A stretch of 64,000 nt of DNA from Comamonas testosteroni ATCC 11996 (GTDB lineage Bacteria > Pseudomonadota > Gammaproteobacteria > Burkholderiales > Burkholderiaceae_C), in NCBI RefSeq assembly GCF_000241525.1, contig NZ_AHIL01000029.1, positions 310,001 to 374,000 on the forward strand, read 5' to 3'. Positions 9,906 to 21,371 of this stretch are shown in pieces (within the stretch, counting starts at the first letter, position 1; the number at the start of each line of letters is the position of its first letter). A model generated the notes under the pieces. It had not been told where the DNA came from. It saw only the letters and a list, made by a program, of their open reading frames with translations, and ran no database searches. A program made the position numbers and the translations under genes.

Positions 9906-10217
9906 TCAGGCCAGCCAGCGCAGCAGCGCCGCAGCCACGGCCCCCAGAATCACCACCAGCAGGAATGGTGCCCGCAGCCACAGGGCCAGCGCCGCCACCA
10001 GCAAGGCGCCCAGGCGCGCATCCAGGCTGATGCGCGTGCCGCTGGCCAGGGTGTTCATCACCGTCAGTGAAGCCAGCAGCGCCACCGTCAGACAGGCCGC
10101 GATCTGGGCCATGCGCGGGCTGCGCATCCAGCGCTCGGGCAGGCTGTAGCCGAGCAGCTTGGTCACAAAGGCCAGCGCACAGGCCAGCAAGATCCATTGC
10201 CACAGGGACAGTGTCAT
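9906..10217 (-). CDS. azlD: AzlD family branched-chain amino acid exporter small subunit
   Basis: A 103-residue membrane protein with three to four hydrophobic segments. AFVTKLLGYSLPERWM and the closing hydrophobic tail fit the AzlD family. AzlD works with AzlC to export branched-chain amino acids and analogues. Its start overlaps the azlC stop by four bases (ATGA), a sign of coupled translation. Confidence 0.88.
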   Translation of the reverse strand: MTLSLWQWILLACALAFVTKLLGYSLPERWMRSPRMAQIAACLTVALLASLTVMNTLASGTRISLDARLGALLVAALALWLRAPFLLVVILGAVAAALLRWLA

Positions 10218-10876
10218 TGCTCGGCCTCCGAAGGGCGCACCCAGCCCCAGAAGGCGCCCAGGGCTGCGGCCAGCAGAATCGGCACACCTGCAGGCACCCA
10301 GGGTATGGCCAGGGCCGTGACCAGGCCGCAGCCCAGCGCCAGCGCCACCGGCTCGCGCGCATTCAGACGCGGCCAGAGCAGGCCGAGAAAGGCCGCCACG
10401 GCAGCCCCGTCAAGACCGAAGCGGCGCGTGTCGCCCAGCGCATTGCCCATCAGCGCGCCCAGCAAGGTGAACAGATTCCAGAGCGCAAACACGCCCGCCC
10501 CGGCGACCCAGAAGCCGCGCCGCTGCTCGGCCAGATCTTCCTGCCCCGATGCCGTGGCCGCAGATTCGTCGATGGTCCAGTGCGCGGCCAACCAGCGCTG
10601 CAGCCCTTTGACGCCCAGCAGGCGGCTCATCTGCATGCCGTAGATGGCATTGCGCACGCCCAGCAGCGAGGCCGCGCTCACGGCCGCCATGCCGCTGCCG
10701 CCGCCCGCAACCACGCCGATGAAGGCGAACTGCGAACCGCCGGTGAACATAAGCGCGCTCAGCGCCATGGTCTGCCAGAGATTGAGGCCGGCCGCCACGG
10801 ACAGCGCGCCGAAGGAGATGCCGTACAACCCCGTTGCCACAGAAATCGACAGCCCCATGCGCACGGCAGGCGTCAT
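10214..10876 (-). CDS. azlC: AzlC family branched-chain amino acid permease
   Basis: This is the large subunit of the AzlCD exporter, 220 residues with about five to seven hydrophobic segments. GLYGISFGALSVAAGLNLWQ and MFTGGSQFAFIGVVAGGGSG (a serine- and glycine-rich membrane motif) are typical of AzlC. I take the ATG at 10876, which has AAAGG seven bases upstream; a TTG at 10894 is an alternative. It overlaps azlD by four bases. Two other branched-chain amino acid systems, livHMGF and brnQ, lie elsewhere in the window; these are importers. Confidence 0.9.
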   Translation of the reverse strand: MTPAVRMGLSISVATGLYGISFGALSVAAGLNLWQTMALSALMFTGGSQFAFIGVVAGGGSGMAAVSAASLLGVRNAIYGMQMSRLLGVKGLQRWLAAHWTIDESAATASGQEDLAEQRRGFWVAGAGVFALWNLFTLLGALMGNALGDTRRFGLDGAAVAAFLGLLWPRLNAREPVALALGCGLVTALAIPWVPAGVPILLAAALGAFWGWVRPSEAEQ

Positions 10877-10927
10877 TGCAAAGCCTTTGAACAAGATATT
10901 TCCTGGATCAAGCTAGAACAATTCAGG

Positions 10928-11003
10928 AGCTGGCAGCGCTTGCAAGCAAAGCACTTCAGATCAAAAACAACCTGAAGTGCTTTTTCAGTAAGCGCAAGCA
11001 GCT
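10928..11003. repeat. 76-bp palindromic intergenic element, copy 1
   Basis: The ends AGCTG..GCGCTTG and AGCGCAAGCAGCT are inverted copies with mismatches. Inside is a perfect 12-bp stem (AAAGCACTTCAG at 10948-10959, CTGAAGTGCTTT at 10972-10983) with a 12-base loop. The same length and the same ends recur at 21266-21341. It lies between azlC and the polA stop and could also act as a weak terminator. Confidence 0.7.
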
Positions 11004-11062
11004 CTCTTTTTTAAGGAGCCGCCATGACGAGACAAAGGCCCCTGGTACGACAGCGTATCAGC

Positions 11063-11110
11063 GCGCCTTTTGGTGAAAAGCTCAATGCGCCTTTTGGTGA
11101 AAAGCTCAAT
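11063..11110. repeat. Two tandem copies of a 24-bp unit at the polA stop codon
   Basis: The unit GCGCCTTTTGGTGAAAAGC plus five bases occurs exactly twice, at 11063-11086 and 11087-11110. The copy next to polA contains the polA stop codon (11106-11108), so the protein is unchanged. Confidence 0.9.
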
Positions 11111-13919
11111 GCGCTTTTTCCCAGTTGCTGCCAAAGCCGATCTCGGCCAGCAGCGGCACGGACAGATCGGCCACGCCGGCCATGATGGCCGGGATCTCGG
11201 CCTGCACCCAGTCCCTGGCGGACTCGGGCAGCTCGAACACCAGTTCGTCATGCACCTGCATGATGACCAGCACCTCGGGCTTTTCGGCGTCCAGCCTGGC
11301 CTGCACGGCCACCATGGCCTTCTTGATCAGATCGGCCGCCGTGCCCTGCATGGGGGCATTGATGGCGGCGCGCTCGGCCGCTTTCTTGCGCGGGCCGTTG
11401 CCGCCATTGATCTCGGGCAGCACCAGGCGGCGACCGAAGACGGTCTCCACATAGCCCTGGGCGTGGGCCAGCTCCACGGTCTGGTCCATATAGCGTTTCA
11501 CGCCGGGATAGCGCTGGAAGTATTTGTCGATATAGGCAGCCGCTGCCTTGGTTTCAATGCCCAGGTTCTTGGCCAGGCCGAAGCTGCTCATGCCGTAGAT
11601 CAGGCCGAAGTTGATCACCTTGGCATAGCGGCGCTGCTCGCTGCTGACCTCGTCCACACTCACGCCGAAGACTTCGGCCGCCGTGGCACGGTGCACGTCC
11701 AGGCCGTTCTTGAAGGCGCTCAGCAGCGCCTCGTCCCCCGACAGATGGGCCATGATGCGCAGCTCGATCTGCGAATAGTCGGCGCTGGCAATCAGCTTGC
11801 CCTCGGGTGCCACAAAGGCTTCGCGCACGCGGCGGCCTTCGGGCGTGCGCACGGGAATGTTCTGCAGATTGGGGTCGTTGCTGGACAGGCGCCCCGTCAC
11901 CGCCACGGCCTGGGCGTAGTGGGTGTGCACGCGACCGTCGCTGGGCAAGGCCATCTGGGCCAGCTTGTCGGTGTAGGTGCCCTTGAGCTTGGACAGCGAG
12001 CGGTGCTCGAGCAGCTTGGCGGGCAGCGGATAGTCCTCGGCCAGCTTTTCCAGCACTTCCTCGTCCGTGCTGCGCGCGCCGGTGGCGGTCTTCTTCACGA
12101 CGGGCATGCCCAGCTTGTCGAAGAAGATCTCGCCCAGCTGTTTGGGCGAGGACAGATTGAAGGGCTGGCCCGCAATCTCGTAAGCCTCTTGCTCGAGCTT
12201 GAGGATGCGCGCGCCCAGATCGTTGCTCTGGCGCGCCAGCTCGCCCGCATCGATGCTCACGCCATTGCGCTCGATGCGAAACAGCGCTTCGCTGGTCTGC
12301 ATTTCCAGCTCGTAGATATGCAGCAGCCCGGCATGGGCCTGGATGCGCGGCCACAAGGTGTTGTGCACGTCCAGCGTCTGGTCGGAATCCTCGCAGCTGT
12401 ATGCAGCGGCCTTGTCCACAGGCACCTGGGCAAACGGAATCTGGCTCTTGCCCTTGCCGCACAGGTCTTCGTAGCTGATGCCGCTGCGGCTCACATGGCG
12501 CAGCGCCAGGCTGGTCAGATTGTGCGGGCGGTCGGCTTCGAGCACATAGGACTGCAGCATGGTGTCGTGCGCATAGCCGCGCACGGTGATGCCGTGGTTG
12601 GCAAACACATGCTGGTCATATTTGACATGCTGGCCCAGCTTCTTCTTGCCGACGTCTTCCAGCCAGGGCTTGAGCCTGGCCAGCACCCTGTCCATGTCCA
12701 GTTGCTCGGGCACGTCCATGCCCTCGTGGCGCAGCGGAATATAGGCGGCCTCGCCCACGGCCACGCTGAAGGAGATGCCGACGATGCGCGCCACCATCTC
12801 GTCCAGCGAATCAGTCTCGGTATCCAGCGCCGTCAGCTCGGCGGCCTCGATCTTGGCCAGCCATTCATCGAGCTGCGCCTCGCTCAGGATCGTGGTGTAG
12901 ACCACATCGCGCTGCTGGGCCGCAACGGCGACTTCGGTAGTCGCTGCGTCATCGGCATCGAACAGGCCGCCCTGGGCACTGTCTGCCTTGGCAGCCTTGC
13001 CTGGCTTGGCCGCCTTGGCTTCGGGCGCTGCAGCGCCCAGCGTGCGCACCAGACCCTTGAAGCCGTATTTCTCGTAGAAGGGAGCAAGCGCTGCGCTATC
13101 GGGCTCGGCCAGCGTGATGGCATCGAGCTGCGGCAGGCCGCCGATGTAGGCGGACAGATCGCAATCGGTCTTCATGGTCACCAGCTGACGGCTCAGCGCC
13201 AGCTGACCGCTGGCAATCGCATCGCGCAGGTTCTGACCAGCAACGCCCTTGATATCTGCAGCGCGGGCGATCAGATTGTCCAGCGAACCATGCTCCTCCA
13301 GCCACTTGGCGGCAGTCTTGGGGCCGACCTTGGTCACGCCTGGCACGTTGTCCACGGTGTCTCCCACCAGCGCCTGGTAGTCGATCATCAACGCCGGCGG
13401 CACGCCGAACTCGGCCGTCACGCCAGCCACGTCGCGCTTTTTGCCATTCATGGTGTCGATGATGGTCACATGCTCGTCCACCAGCTGGCTCAAGTCCTTG
13501 TCGCCGCTGGAGACGATCACGTTGATGCCCTGGGCCGCCGCGGTCTGCGCCAAGGTCGCAATCACATCGTCGGCTTCCACGCCGGGCACGGCCACCACTT
13601 TCCAGCCCAGCAGCTGAACCACCTCGTGGATGGGCTCGATCTGGCTGCGCAAATCATCGGGCATGGGCGAGCGTGTGGCCTTGTACTCGGAGTACATCTC
13701 GTCGCGGAAGGTCGGGCCCGAGGCATCGAACACGCAGACGGCGTAATCGGCCTGCACATCCTTCCTCAGCGCCTGCATCATGTTCACCATGCCGCGGATG
13801 GCACCCGTGGCCGGGCTGGCCGGGTCGCCTGGAATCGCCCGCAGGTCGGGCATGGCATGGTAGGCGCGGTAGAGGTAGCTGGAGCCGTCCACCAGCACCA
13901 GGGTCTTGGAATTGCTCAT
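11106..13919 (-). CDS. polA: DNA polymerase I
   Basis: PolA fills gaps and removes RNA primers. At 937 residues it has all three domains. The 5' nuclease domain covers residues 1 to about 290 (LVLVDGSSYLYRAYHA, SSGDKDLSQLV, GVTKVGPKTA). A proofreading 3'-5' exonuclease begins near residue 370, with the acidic motif LDTETDSLDE intact. The polymerase domain follows (SADYSQIELRIMAHLSGDE; KVINFGLIYGMS; MQVHDELVFE). The start MSNSKTLVLVDG at 13919 is preferred over the upstream extension to 13991, which is unlike the family. It ends NWEKAH inside a tandem 24-bp repeat. A small exported protein gene is divergent. Confidence 0.97.
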   Translation of the reverse strand: MSNSKTLVLVDGSSYLYRAYHAMPDLRAIPGDPASPATGAIRGMVNMMQALRKDVQADYAVCVFDASGPTFRDEMYSEYKATRSPMPDDLRSQIEPIHEVVQLLGWKVVAVPGVEADDVIATLAQTAAAQGINVIVSSGDKDLSQLVDEHVTIIDTMNGKKRDVAGVTAEFGVPPALMIDYQALVGDTVDNVPGVTKVGPKTAAKWLEEHGSLDNLIARAADIKGVAGQNLRDAIASGQLALSRQLVTMKTDCDLSAYIGGLPQLDAITLAEPDSAALAPFYEKYGFKGLVRTLGAAAPEAKAAKPGKAAKADSAQGGLFDADDAATTEVAVAAQQRDVVYTTILSEAQLDEWLAKIEAAELTALDTETDSLDEMVARIVGISFSVAVGEAAYIPLRHEGMDVPEQLDMDRVLARLKPWLEDVGKKKLGQHVKYDQHVFANHGITVRGYAHDTMLQSYVLEADRPHNLTSLALRHVSRSGISYEDLCGKGKSQIPFAQVPVDKAAAYSCEDSDQTLDVHNTLWPRIQAHAGLLHIYELEMQTSEALFRIERNGVSIDAGELARQSNDLGARILKLEQEAYEIAGQPFNLSSPKQLGEIFFDKLGMPVVKKTATGARSTDEEVLEKLAEDYPLPAKLLEHRSLSKLKGTYTDKLAQMALPSDGRVHTHYAQAVAVTGRLSSNDPNLQNIPVRTPEGRRVREAFVAPEGKLIASADYSQIELRIMAHLSGDEALLSAFKNGLDVHRATAAEVFGVSVDEVSSEQRRYAKVINFGLIYGMSSFGLAKNLGIETKAAAAYIDKYFQRYPGVKRYMDQTVELAHAQGYVETVFGRRLVLPEINGGNGPRKKAAERAAINAPMQGTAADLIKKAMVAVQARLDAEKPEVLVIMQVHDELVFELPESARDWVQAEIPAIMAGVADLSVPLLAEIGFGSNWEKAH

Positions 13920-14004
13920 ACCCCGGATTGTGCACGCGTGCCCGGCTCCTGCGGTCTGCAGCCCAAAGACAGGCTGCGCCTGGTGGGACAATTCGAAGTC
14001 GCCC

Positions 14005-14010
14005 TACAAT
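14005..14010 (+). promoter_or_regulatory. Candidate -10 element (TACAAT) before the DUF2782-like gene
   Basis: TACAAT lies ten bases before the ATG at 14020, so the transcript would have almost no leader. No convincing -35 or Shine-Dalgarno sequence is seen. Confidence 0.4.
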
Positions 14011-14019
14011 CTATGCATC

Positions 14020-14382
14020 ATGCGCGCTGCACCACTTTTCATCATCCTGAGCCTGGCTGCCGGATCCGTTCTGGCCCAGTCCCCCACCCCTGCTCCGGCC
14101 AATGCCGTGGTCGCTCCTGCGCCCCAGGGTCAGCAGGACAACGCGGCGGCGACCGGCAAGCACAACCAGCGGATCGAACATATCCGTGTGGAAGACGCCG
14201 GCAGCCGTGTGGATGAAACCCGCGTCGGCGGCCAGACCCAGAGCATCACCGTGCAACCCAAGGTCGGCTCCATGCCCGAGTACGAGGTGCAGTCCAACGA
14301 CGGTGCCCGCGCAGCCCGCAACCGCGACAACAACAGCGGCGACACCACGGGCACCCGCGTCTGGAATTTCATCAAATTCTGA
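14020..14382 (+). CDS. Small exported protein, DUF2782-like
   Basis: A 120-residue protein with a clear signal peptide (APLFIILSLAAGSVLAQ, about residues 4-20), then a Pro/Ala-rich linker and a polar domain ending NNSGDTTGTRVWNFIKF. The position between polA and thrB and the sequence (RIEHIRVEDAGSRVDETRVGG) match what I know of the DUF2782 family, which occupies this place in many beta- and gammaproteobacteria. Function is unknown; it is expected in the periplasm. The open frame extends upstream to 13906, but the signal peptide fixes the start at 14020. An 11-bp hairpin separates it from thrB. Confidence 0.7.
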   Translation: MRAAPLFIILSLAAGSVLAQSPTPAPANAVVAPAPQGQQDNAAATGKHNQRIEHIRVEDAGSRVDETRVGGQTQSITVQPKVGSMPEYEVQSNDGARAARNRDNNSGDTTGTRVWNFIKF

Positions 14383-14409
14383 AGCGCGGCGCGCTTTCCC
14401 CCATTCATG

Positions 14410-14434
14410 ACAGGGCAGTGCTTCACTGCCCTGT
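14410..14434 (+). terminator. Hairpin between the DUF2782-like gene and thrB
   Basis: A perfect 11-bp stem (ACAGGGCAGTG / CACTGCCCTGT) with a three-base loop lies 28 bases past the stop. Only two T follow before mixed sequence, so termination would be weak; it may only reduce read-through into thrB. Confidence 0.5.
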
Positions 14435-14494
14435 TGCATATAGACACCTTCTCCCCGCTAGTTCGGTCGGTCGCCTCAGACCGGCGTATTCACC

Positions 14495-15451
14495 ATGGCT
14501 GTTTTCACCGAAGTTTCCGATAAAGATGCGCGCGAGCTGCTGCGCCGCATGTCCCTAGGCTCGTTCAAGGAATTGCGCGGCATTCAAGGCGGCATTGAAA
14601 ACACCAACTACTTTCTGACGACCGACCAGGGTGAGTGGGTACTGACACTGTTCGAGCGCCTGAGTGCCGAGCAGCTGCCTTTCTACCTCTACCTGATGAA
14701 GCATCTGGCACAGGCCGGGATTCCCGTGCCGGACCCGCAGGGCGAGACACGCAGCGGCGACATCCTGCTCAAGGTCTGCGGCAAGCCCGCATCCATCGTC
14801 AATCGCCTGGCCGGCAAAAGCCAGCTGGCCCCGACTGCCGTGCACTGCGCTGCCGTGGGCGAGATGCTGGCGCGCATGCATCTGGCCGGTCAGGACTACG
14901 ACCGCCAGCAGCCCAATCTGCGCGGCCTGCCCTGGTGGAATGAAACCGTGCCCGTGGTCCTGCCCCATCTGGGCGAGGAAACCGCCGCCATGCTGCGCGC
15001 CGAGCTGGCCTACCAGAACCATATCGCAGCCTCGGCCAGCTATGCAGCCCTGCCGCGCGGCCCCATCCATGCCGACCTGTTCCGCGACAACGTGATGTTC
15101 GAGGGCGACCGGCTGACCGGCTTTTTCGACTTCTATTTCGCTGGCGTGGACACCTGGCTGTTCGATCTTGCAGTCTGCCTCAACGATTGGTGTATCGATC
15201 ACGCAACAGGTGCCCATGATGCCGAGCGCGCCAAAGCCATGCTTGCGGCCTACCAGGCCGTGCGTCCGCTGACCGGGCCTGAGCGCGAGTTGCTCAACGC
15301 CCAGCTGCGTGCCGGCGCCCTGCGCTTCTGGATCTCCCGCCTCTGGGACTTCCATCTGCCGCGTGAAGCCGCACTGCTGCAGCCCCACGACCCCACCCAC
15401 TTCGAGCGTGTGCTGAACCAGCGCATCGCGCATCCGCTGACGCTGGACTGA
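14495..15451 (+). CDS. thrB: Homoserine kinase, type II (APH-fold)
   Basis: This enzyme phosphorylates homoserine in threonine synthesis. It is the aminoglycoside-phosphotransferase-fold type found in Pseudomonas and betaproteobacteria, not the GHMP-type ThrB of E. coli. The 318-residue protein has the N-terminal [10 protein letters not shown] segment (15-50) and the Brenner motif [14 protein letters not shown] near 190-203, followed by the metal-binding FFDFYFAG (210-217). The position downstream of polA and a DUF2782-like gene matches other betaproteobacteria. The start at 14495 is the first good ATG. Confidence 0.95.
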   Translation: MAVFTEVSDKDARELLRRMSLGSFKELRGIQGGIENTNYFLTTDQGEWVLTLFERLSAEQLPFYLYLMKHLAQAGIPVPDPQGETRSGDILLKVCGKPASIVNRLAGKSQLAPTAVHCAAVGEMLARMHLAGQDYDRQQPNLRGLPWWNETVPVVLPHLGEETAAMLRAELAYQNHIAASASYAALPRGPIHADLFRDNVMFEGDRLTGFFDFYFAGVDTWLFDLAVCLNDWCIDHATGAHDAERAKAMLAAYQAVRPLTGPERELLNAQLRAGALRFWISRLWDFHLPREAALLQPHDPTHFERVLNQRIAHPLTLD

Positions 15452-15562
15452 GTACCAAGCAGCTGATTGCTCCGGGGCTTTTGATGGCCCCGCCCAGCCG
15501 TCTCGGGTACAGTGCAAGAAGCGACTTTTGCACGCTCTCGCAAAAGTATTTCAGCCTCTTCC

Positions 15563-16393
15563 ATGAAACTTCAAATCGTTCCACCCGGCACCGGTCTGCA
15601 ATGGGTGCTGCAGGGTCTGCGCACCTTCAAAAGCCAGCCCCTGGCCCTGGCCGCCCTGTTCTTTCTGGGCATGGCCAGCATGTCTCTGATCTCGGCCCTG
15701 CCGCTGATCGGCCCCGTCATTGCTCTGGCACTGCTGCCCTGCATCTCGCTGACCATGATGGTCGCGGCATCCGAAGCCGCCCACGGCCGCAAGCCCACAC
15801 CGGCGCTGCTGCTGGTGGCTTTTCGCTCCGGCAGCCAGCATCTGCACTCCATGCTGATGCTGGGCGGCCTCTATGCCGCAGGCTTTTTGCTCATCATCGG
15901 TGCCTCCAGCCTTGTGGACGGCGGCACTTTTGCCAGCGTCTACCTGGGCCAGACTCCCATGACCCGCGAACTGGCCGAAGAGCCTGAGTTCCAGTCCGCC
16001 ATGTGGCTGAGCATGTTTCTCTACCTGCCGCTGTCGCTGGCCTTCTGGCATGCTCCGGCGCTCATCCACTGGCATGGAATCAGCCCCGTCAAATCGCTGT
16101 TCTTCAGCTTTGTCGGCTGCATTCGCAATATCGGTGCCTATCTGGTGTTCGGTGTCTGCTGGATAGGCGTGTTCATCGTCTCCGGCATGGCCCTGGCCAT
16201 CGTGACCGGCATCCTGGCCATGCTCATCGGCAGCATTGCCGGTGGCCTGATGGTGGCAACGGCACTGATGCTGGCCGCCATCTTTTTTACCTCGATTGTG
16301 TTTACCTTCCGTGACAGCTTCAGCCCGCCCGATGACGATCAGACCCTGATCGACTCCTCGTCAGGCACAGCGCCGCCATCATCGGATTCGTAA
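15563..16393 (+). CDS. BPSS1780-type membrane protein of unknown function
   Basis: A 276-residue inner-membrane protein with about six hydrophobic segments (for example LALAALFFLGMASMSLISA, residues 28-46). The start MKLQIVPPGTGLQWVLQGLRTF is typical of the uncharacterised BPSS1780 family of betaproteobacteria. The C-terminal tail is short, acidic and Ser-rich (SPPDDDQTLIDSSSG). No catalytic motif is visible. It follows thrB on the same strand after 111 bases and is ended by a strong terminator. Assignment rests on recall of the family N-terminus. Confidence 0.7.
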   Translation: MKLQIVPPGTGLQWVLQGLRTFKSQPLALAALFFLGMASMSLISALPLIGPVIALALLPCISLTMMVAASEAAHGRKPTPALLLVAFRSGSQHLHSMLMLGGLYAAGFLLIIGASSLVDGGTFASVYLGQTPMTRELAEEPEFQSAMWLSMFLYLPLSLAFWHAPALIHWHGISPVKSLFFSFVGCIRNIGAYLVFGVCWIGVFIVSGMALAIVTGILAMLIGSIAGGLMVATALMLAAIFFTSIVFTFRDSFSPPDDDQTLIDSSSGTAPPSSDS

Positions 16394-16420
16394 GCTCGAG
16401 CACTATCCAGCACCAGCACC

Positions 16421-16449
16421 AGCCCCGGCCTCAGATCGGGGCTTTTTTT
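16421..16449 (+). terminator. Intrinsic terminator after the BPSS1780-type gene
   Basis: A 7-bp GC-rich stem (AGCCCCG / CGGGGCT) with a nine-base loop is followed by seven T. Confidence 0.85.
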
Positions 16450-16632
16450 ATGGGCCGAGCACAGGCCCGCGCCAGCAGATCATTCATCCCGGCGTCATCA
16501 AGCCGCCACGGCACTGTCATATTCGTTTCCTAGGATTCGCAGGACTGACCAAGACATGCATCTCATGTCCTGGCATTCATCCAATTCAGCGCGGCCCCAA
16601 GTCTGCGCTTCACCCCACACTGCGAAACTCTC

Positions 16633-18624
16633 ATGGCACAAAATCTGCTCAGCCGTCGTAAGGCCCTGCAACTCTTTTCTGGCGCTCCTCTGCTCCCACT
16701 GGGTTCGGTCGTGTCCGCATCCAGCCTGCTGGCCGCATGTGGTGGTGGTGACGATAACAACACAACGCCTCCTGTCACAAAGAACTATGTTTCCGCCACC
16801 TTCACCAGCATGGCCGCGCCTACGCTGAGCACTCCTGACAAGATGGCAACCATGTATGCGGCCTCGCAGCTCAAGGTCGCTTTTGACGACAAGAGCGAGC
16901 AGGTCTACGACCTGGGCTACCAGCCCTTCTTCGTGACCGGCGACATGGTCTCCGACGGCAAGGGCGGCCAGCTGCTGGCCGGTGGTTACTACGACATCTA
17001 CAACAACAAGATCATCGACAAGACGGTCGCAGGCAAAGAGCGCCACTTCTTCTCCGATTCGCCCGACGGCACATCGCTGCTGACCGTTCCCGATGCCAAG
17101 GTCGACGGCATCAAGGGCAAGCCCGTCTTCGCCGTGGTGCAGTTCGAATACACCACCTGGGCCCAGGACGGCAAGACCGACATGTACGGCAAGCTGCCCT
17201 CGCCCATCGCCGTGCTGACGCTGGATCAGGACCAGAGCACCGGCAAGCTGAGCCTGGCGAAATACCACAATGTGGACACCTCCAAGGTTCATGGACTGTG
17301 GATCACCTGCGGTGCCAGCCTGTCGCCCTGGGGCACCCATCTGTCGTCCGAGGAGTACGAGCCCGACGCCTTCGCTTCGTCCAACGCCCAGCTGCAGGCC
17401 TTCAGCCAGAATCTGTACGGCGACCCGGCCAAGGCCAACCCCTACCACTACGGCCACATGCCCGAAGTGATCGTGAACGTCGACGGCACGGCCACCATCA
17501 AGAAGCACTTCTGCATGGGCCGCATCTCGCACGAACTGGTGCAGGTCATGCCCGACCAGCGCACCGCGCTGATGGGTGACGACGCCACCAACAGCGGCTA
17601 CTTCGTCTTTGTCGCCGACAAGGAAAAAGACCTGTCCTCGGGCACGCTGTACGCCGCCAAGGTCGGCGCGGGCTTCTCCATCGACCCCGCCGCCAAGAGC
17701 GCTGCCCCCCTGACCTGGATCAAGCTGGGTTCTGCCACCAGCGCCGAGATCGAGAACCTGGCCAACACGCTCAAGCCCACGGACATCATGACCGTGGTTA
17801 AGACCGACCCCAGCGACGCCAGCTACACCAAGATCGTGGTCAACGGCAAGACCGAGTGGATCAAGATCAACGCCGGCATGGACAAGGCCGCGGCCTTCCT
17901 CGAAACCCATCGCTATGCCGCCTTCAAGGGCGCCAGCCTGGGCTTCACCAAGATGGAAGGCACGACCGTCAACGCCAAGGACAAGATTGCCTACTCTGCA
18001 CTGCAGAACGTGCAGTCCTCCATGGTGGCGGGCAATGCCGCCAACGTGGCTGGCAACGGCGTCTCCGTTCCCAAGCAACTGGTGGCAGGCGTGGTGATGG
18101 CGCTGAACCTCAAGGGTGGCCAGAAGGACACCGACGGCGCAGCCATCAGCAGCGAATGGATGCCCGTGGACACAGCCCCACTGCTGGCTGGCGAAGATCT
18201 GCTGGACAGCGACGGCAAGACCCTCAAGGGCGACGCCCTGGGCAACACTGCCAACCCCAACAAGATTGCCAACCCCGACAACCTCAAGTTCTCGGAAAAG
18301 ATGCGCACGCTGTTCATCGGCGAGGACAGCAGCCAGCACGTCAACAACTTCATGTGGGCCTACAACGTGGACACCAAGCAGCTGTCGCGCGTGCTGTCCG
18401 TGCCTGCCGGCGGCGAATCCACGGGCCTGCATGCCGTGGACGAAATCAACGGCTGGACCTACATCATGAGCAACTTCCAGCACGCCGGTGACTGGGGTGG
18501 CATCCACGCCAACGTCAAGACCCAGCTGGATCCGCTGATCAACGCCAACTACAAGGGCAAATTCGGTGCAGCTGTAGGCTACCTCACCGCTTCGCCTGCT
18601 CAGATGAAGCTCAGCGCCAAGTAA
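16633..18624 (+). CDS. PhoX family phosphatase (Tat-exported, possible lipoprotein)
   Basis: A 663-residue protein of the PhoX (DUF839) family, calcium- and iron-dependent alkaline phosphatases exported folded through the Tat system. The N-terminus LSRRKALQLFSG is a clear twin-arginine motif. The hydrophobic region ends SLLAACGGGDD (residues about 29-39), which is also a lipobox, so the protein may be a Tat lipoprotein held in a membrane. The mature region has PhoX-like stretches such as VTGDMVSDGKGGQLLAGGYY and a C-terminal FQHAGDWGG. It stands alone with a terminator on each side. Regulation by phosphate starvation is likely for the family, but I see only a half-site upstream. Family is fairly sure; phosphatase activity is inferred. 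Confidence 0.8.
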   Translation: MAQNLLSRRKALQLFSGAPLLPLGSVVSASSLLAACGGGDDNNTTPPVTKNYVSATFTSMAAPTLSTPDKMATMYAASQLKVAFDDKSEQVYDLGYQPFFVTGDMVSDGKGGQLLAGGYYDIYNNKIIDKTVAGKERHFFSDSPDGTSLLTVPDAKVDGIKGKPVFAVVQFEYTTWAQDGKTDMYGKLPSPIAVLTLDQDQSTGKLSLAKYHNVDTSKVHGLWITCGASLSPWGTHLSSEEYEPDAFASSNAQLQAFSQNLYGDPAKANPYHYGHMPEVIVNVDGTATIKKHFCMGRISHELVQVMPDQRTALMGDDATNSGYFVFVADKEKDLSSGTLYAAKVGAGFSIDPAAKSAAPLTWIKLGSATSAEIENLANTLKPTDIMTVVKTDPSDASYTKIVVNGKTEWIKINAGMDKAAAFLETHRYAAFKGASLGFTKMEGTTVNAKDKIAYSALQNVQSSMVAGNAANVAGNGVSVPKQLVAGVVMALNLKGGQKDTDGAAISSEWMPVDTAPLLAGEDLLDSDGKTLKGDALGNTANPNKIANPDNLKFSEKMRTLFIGEDSSQHVNNFMWAYNVDTKQLSRVLSVPAGGESTGLHAVDEINGWTYIMSNFQHAGDWGGIHANVKTQLDPLINANYKGKFGAAVGYLTASPAQMKLSAK

Positions 18625-18645
18625 GCGCCGCACCCGGGCCTCAAC

Positions 18646-18682
18646 AAAAAAGCCGCGCCTTGCAAAAGGCCGCGGCTTTTTT
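18646..18682. terminator. Bidirectional terminator between the PhoX-type gene and uvrD
   Basis: A 12-bp stem (AAAAAAGCCGCG / CGCGGCTTTTTT) with a 13-base partly paired loop and T-runs on both strands. Confidence 0.88.
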
Positions 18683-18705
18683 CTGTGCCAGGGACTTGGG
18701 GAAAC

Positions 18706-21189
<2,484 letters not shown>

Positions 21190-21265
21190 AGCCCCCCATT
21201 GTAGAAATGCTGGCGACTCCCTGCGATTTGCTGCTGCTTTCGCGGCATCATGCTCCTGAAAGAAA

Positions 21266-21341
21266 AGCTGCCTGCGCTTGATGCATATTGATTCCAGATA
21301 CTTTCATATCTGAAATTCATGGATATCAAGCGCAAGCAGCT
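21266..21341. repeat. 76-bp palindromic intergenic element, copy 2
   Basis: The outer arms of 17 bp (AGCTGCCTGCGCTTGAT at 21266 and its inverse at 21325-21341) differ at one position. The inner arms CAGATA / TATCTG lie around a six-base loop. It lies between the uvrD start and the efflux operon end, with the same length and ends as the element at 10928-11003. Confidence 0.85.
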
Positions 21342-21371
21342 ATCAATTCATTCAAGCCACGGTACTCACAC

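Noticed and set aside
11070..14216. A 1,048-codon open frame on the + strand opposite polA
   Set aside because: It is antisense to the complete, motif-bearing polA gene. His/Leu/Gly-rich composition is what GC-rich third-position bias produces in a shadow frame.
16514..16520. CTGTCAT upstream of the PhoX-type gene as a PHO box
   Set aside because: Only one half-site matches; the next 11-base-spaced word is GTTTCCT, so there is no full PHO box.
16498..18633. A 711-codon frame antisense to the PhoX-type gene
   Set aside because: The sense frame has a Tat signal and family motifs; the antisense frame has none.
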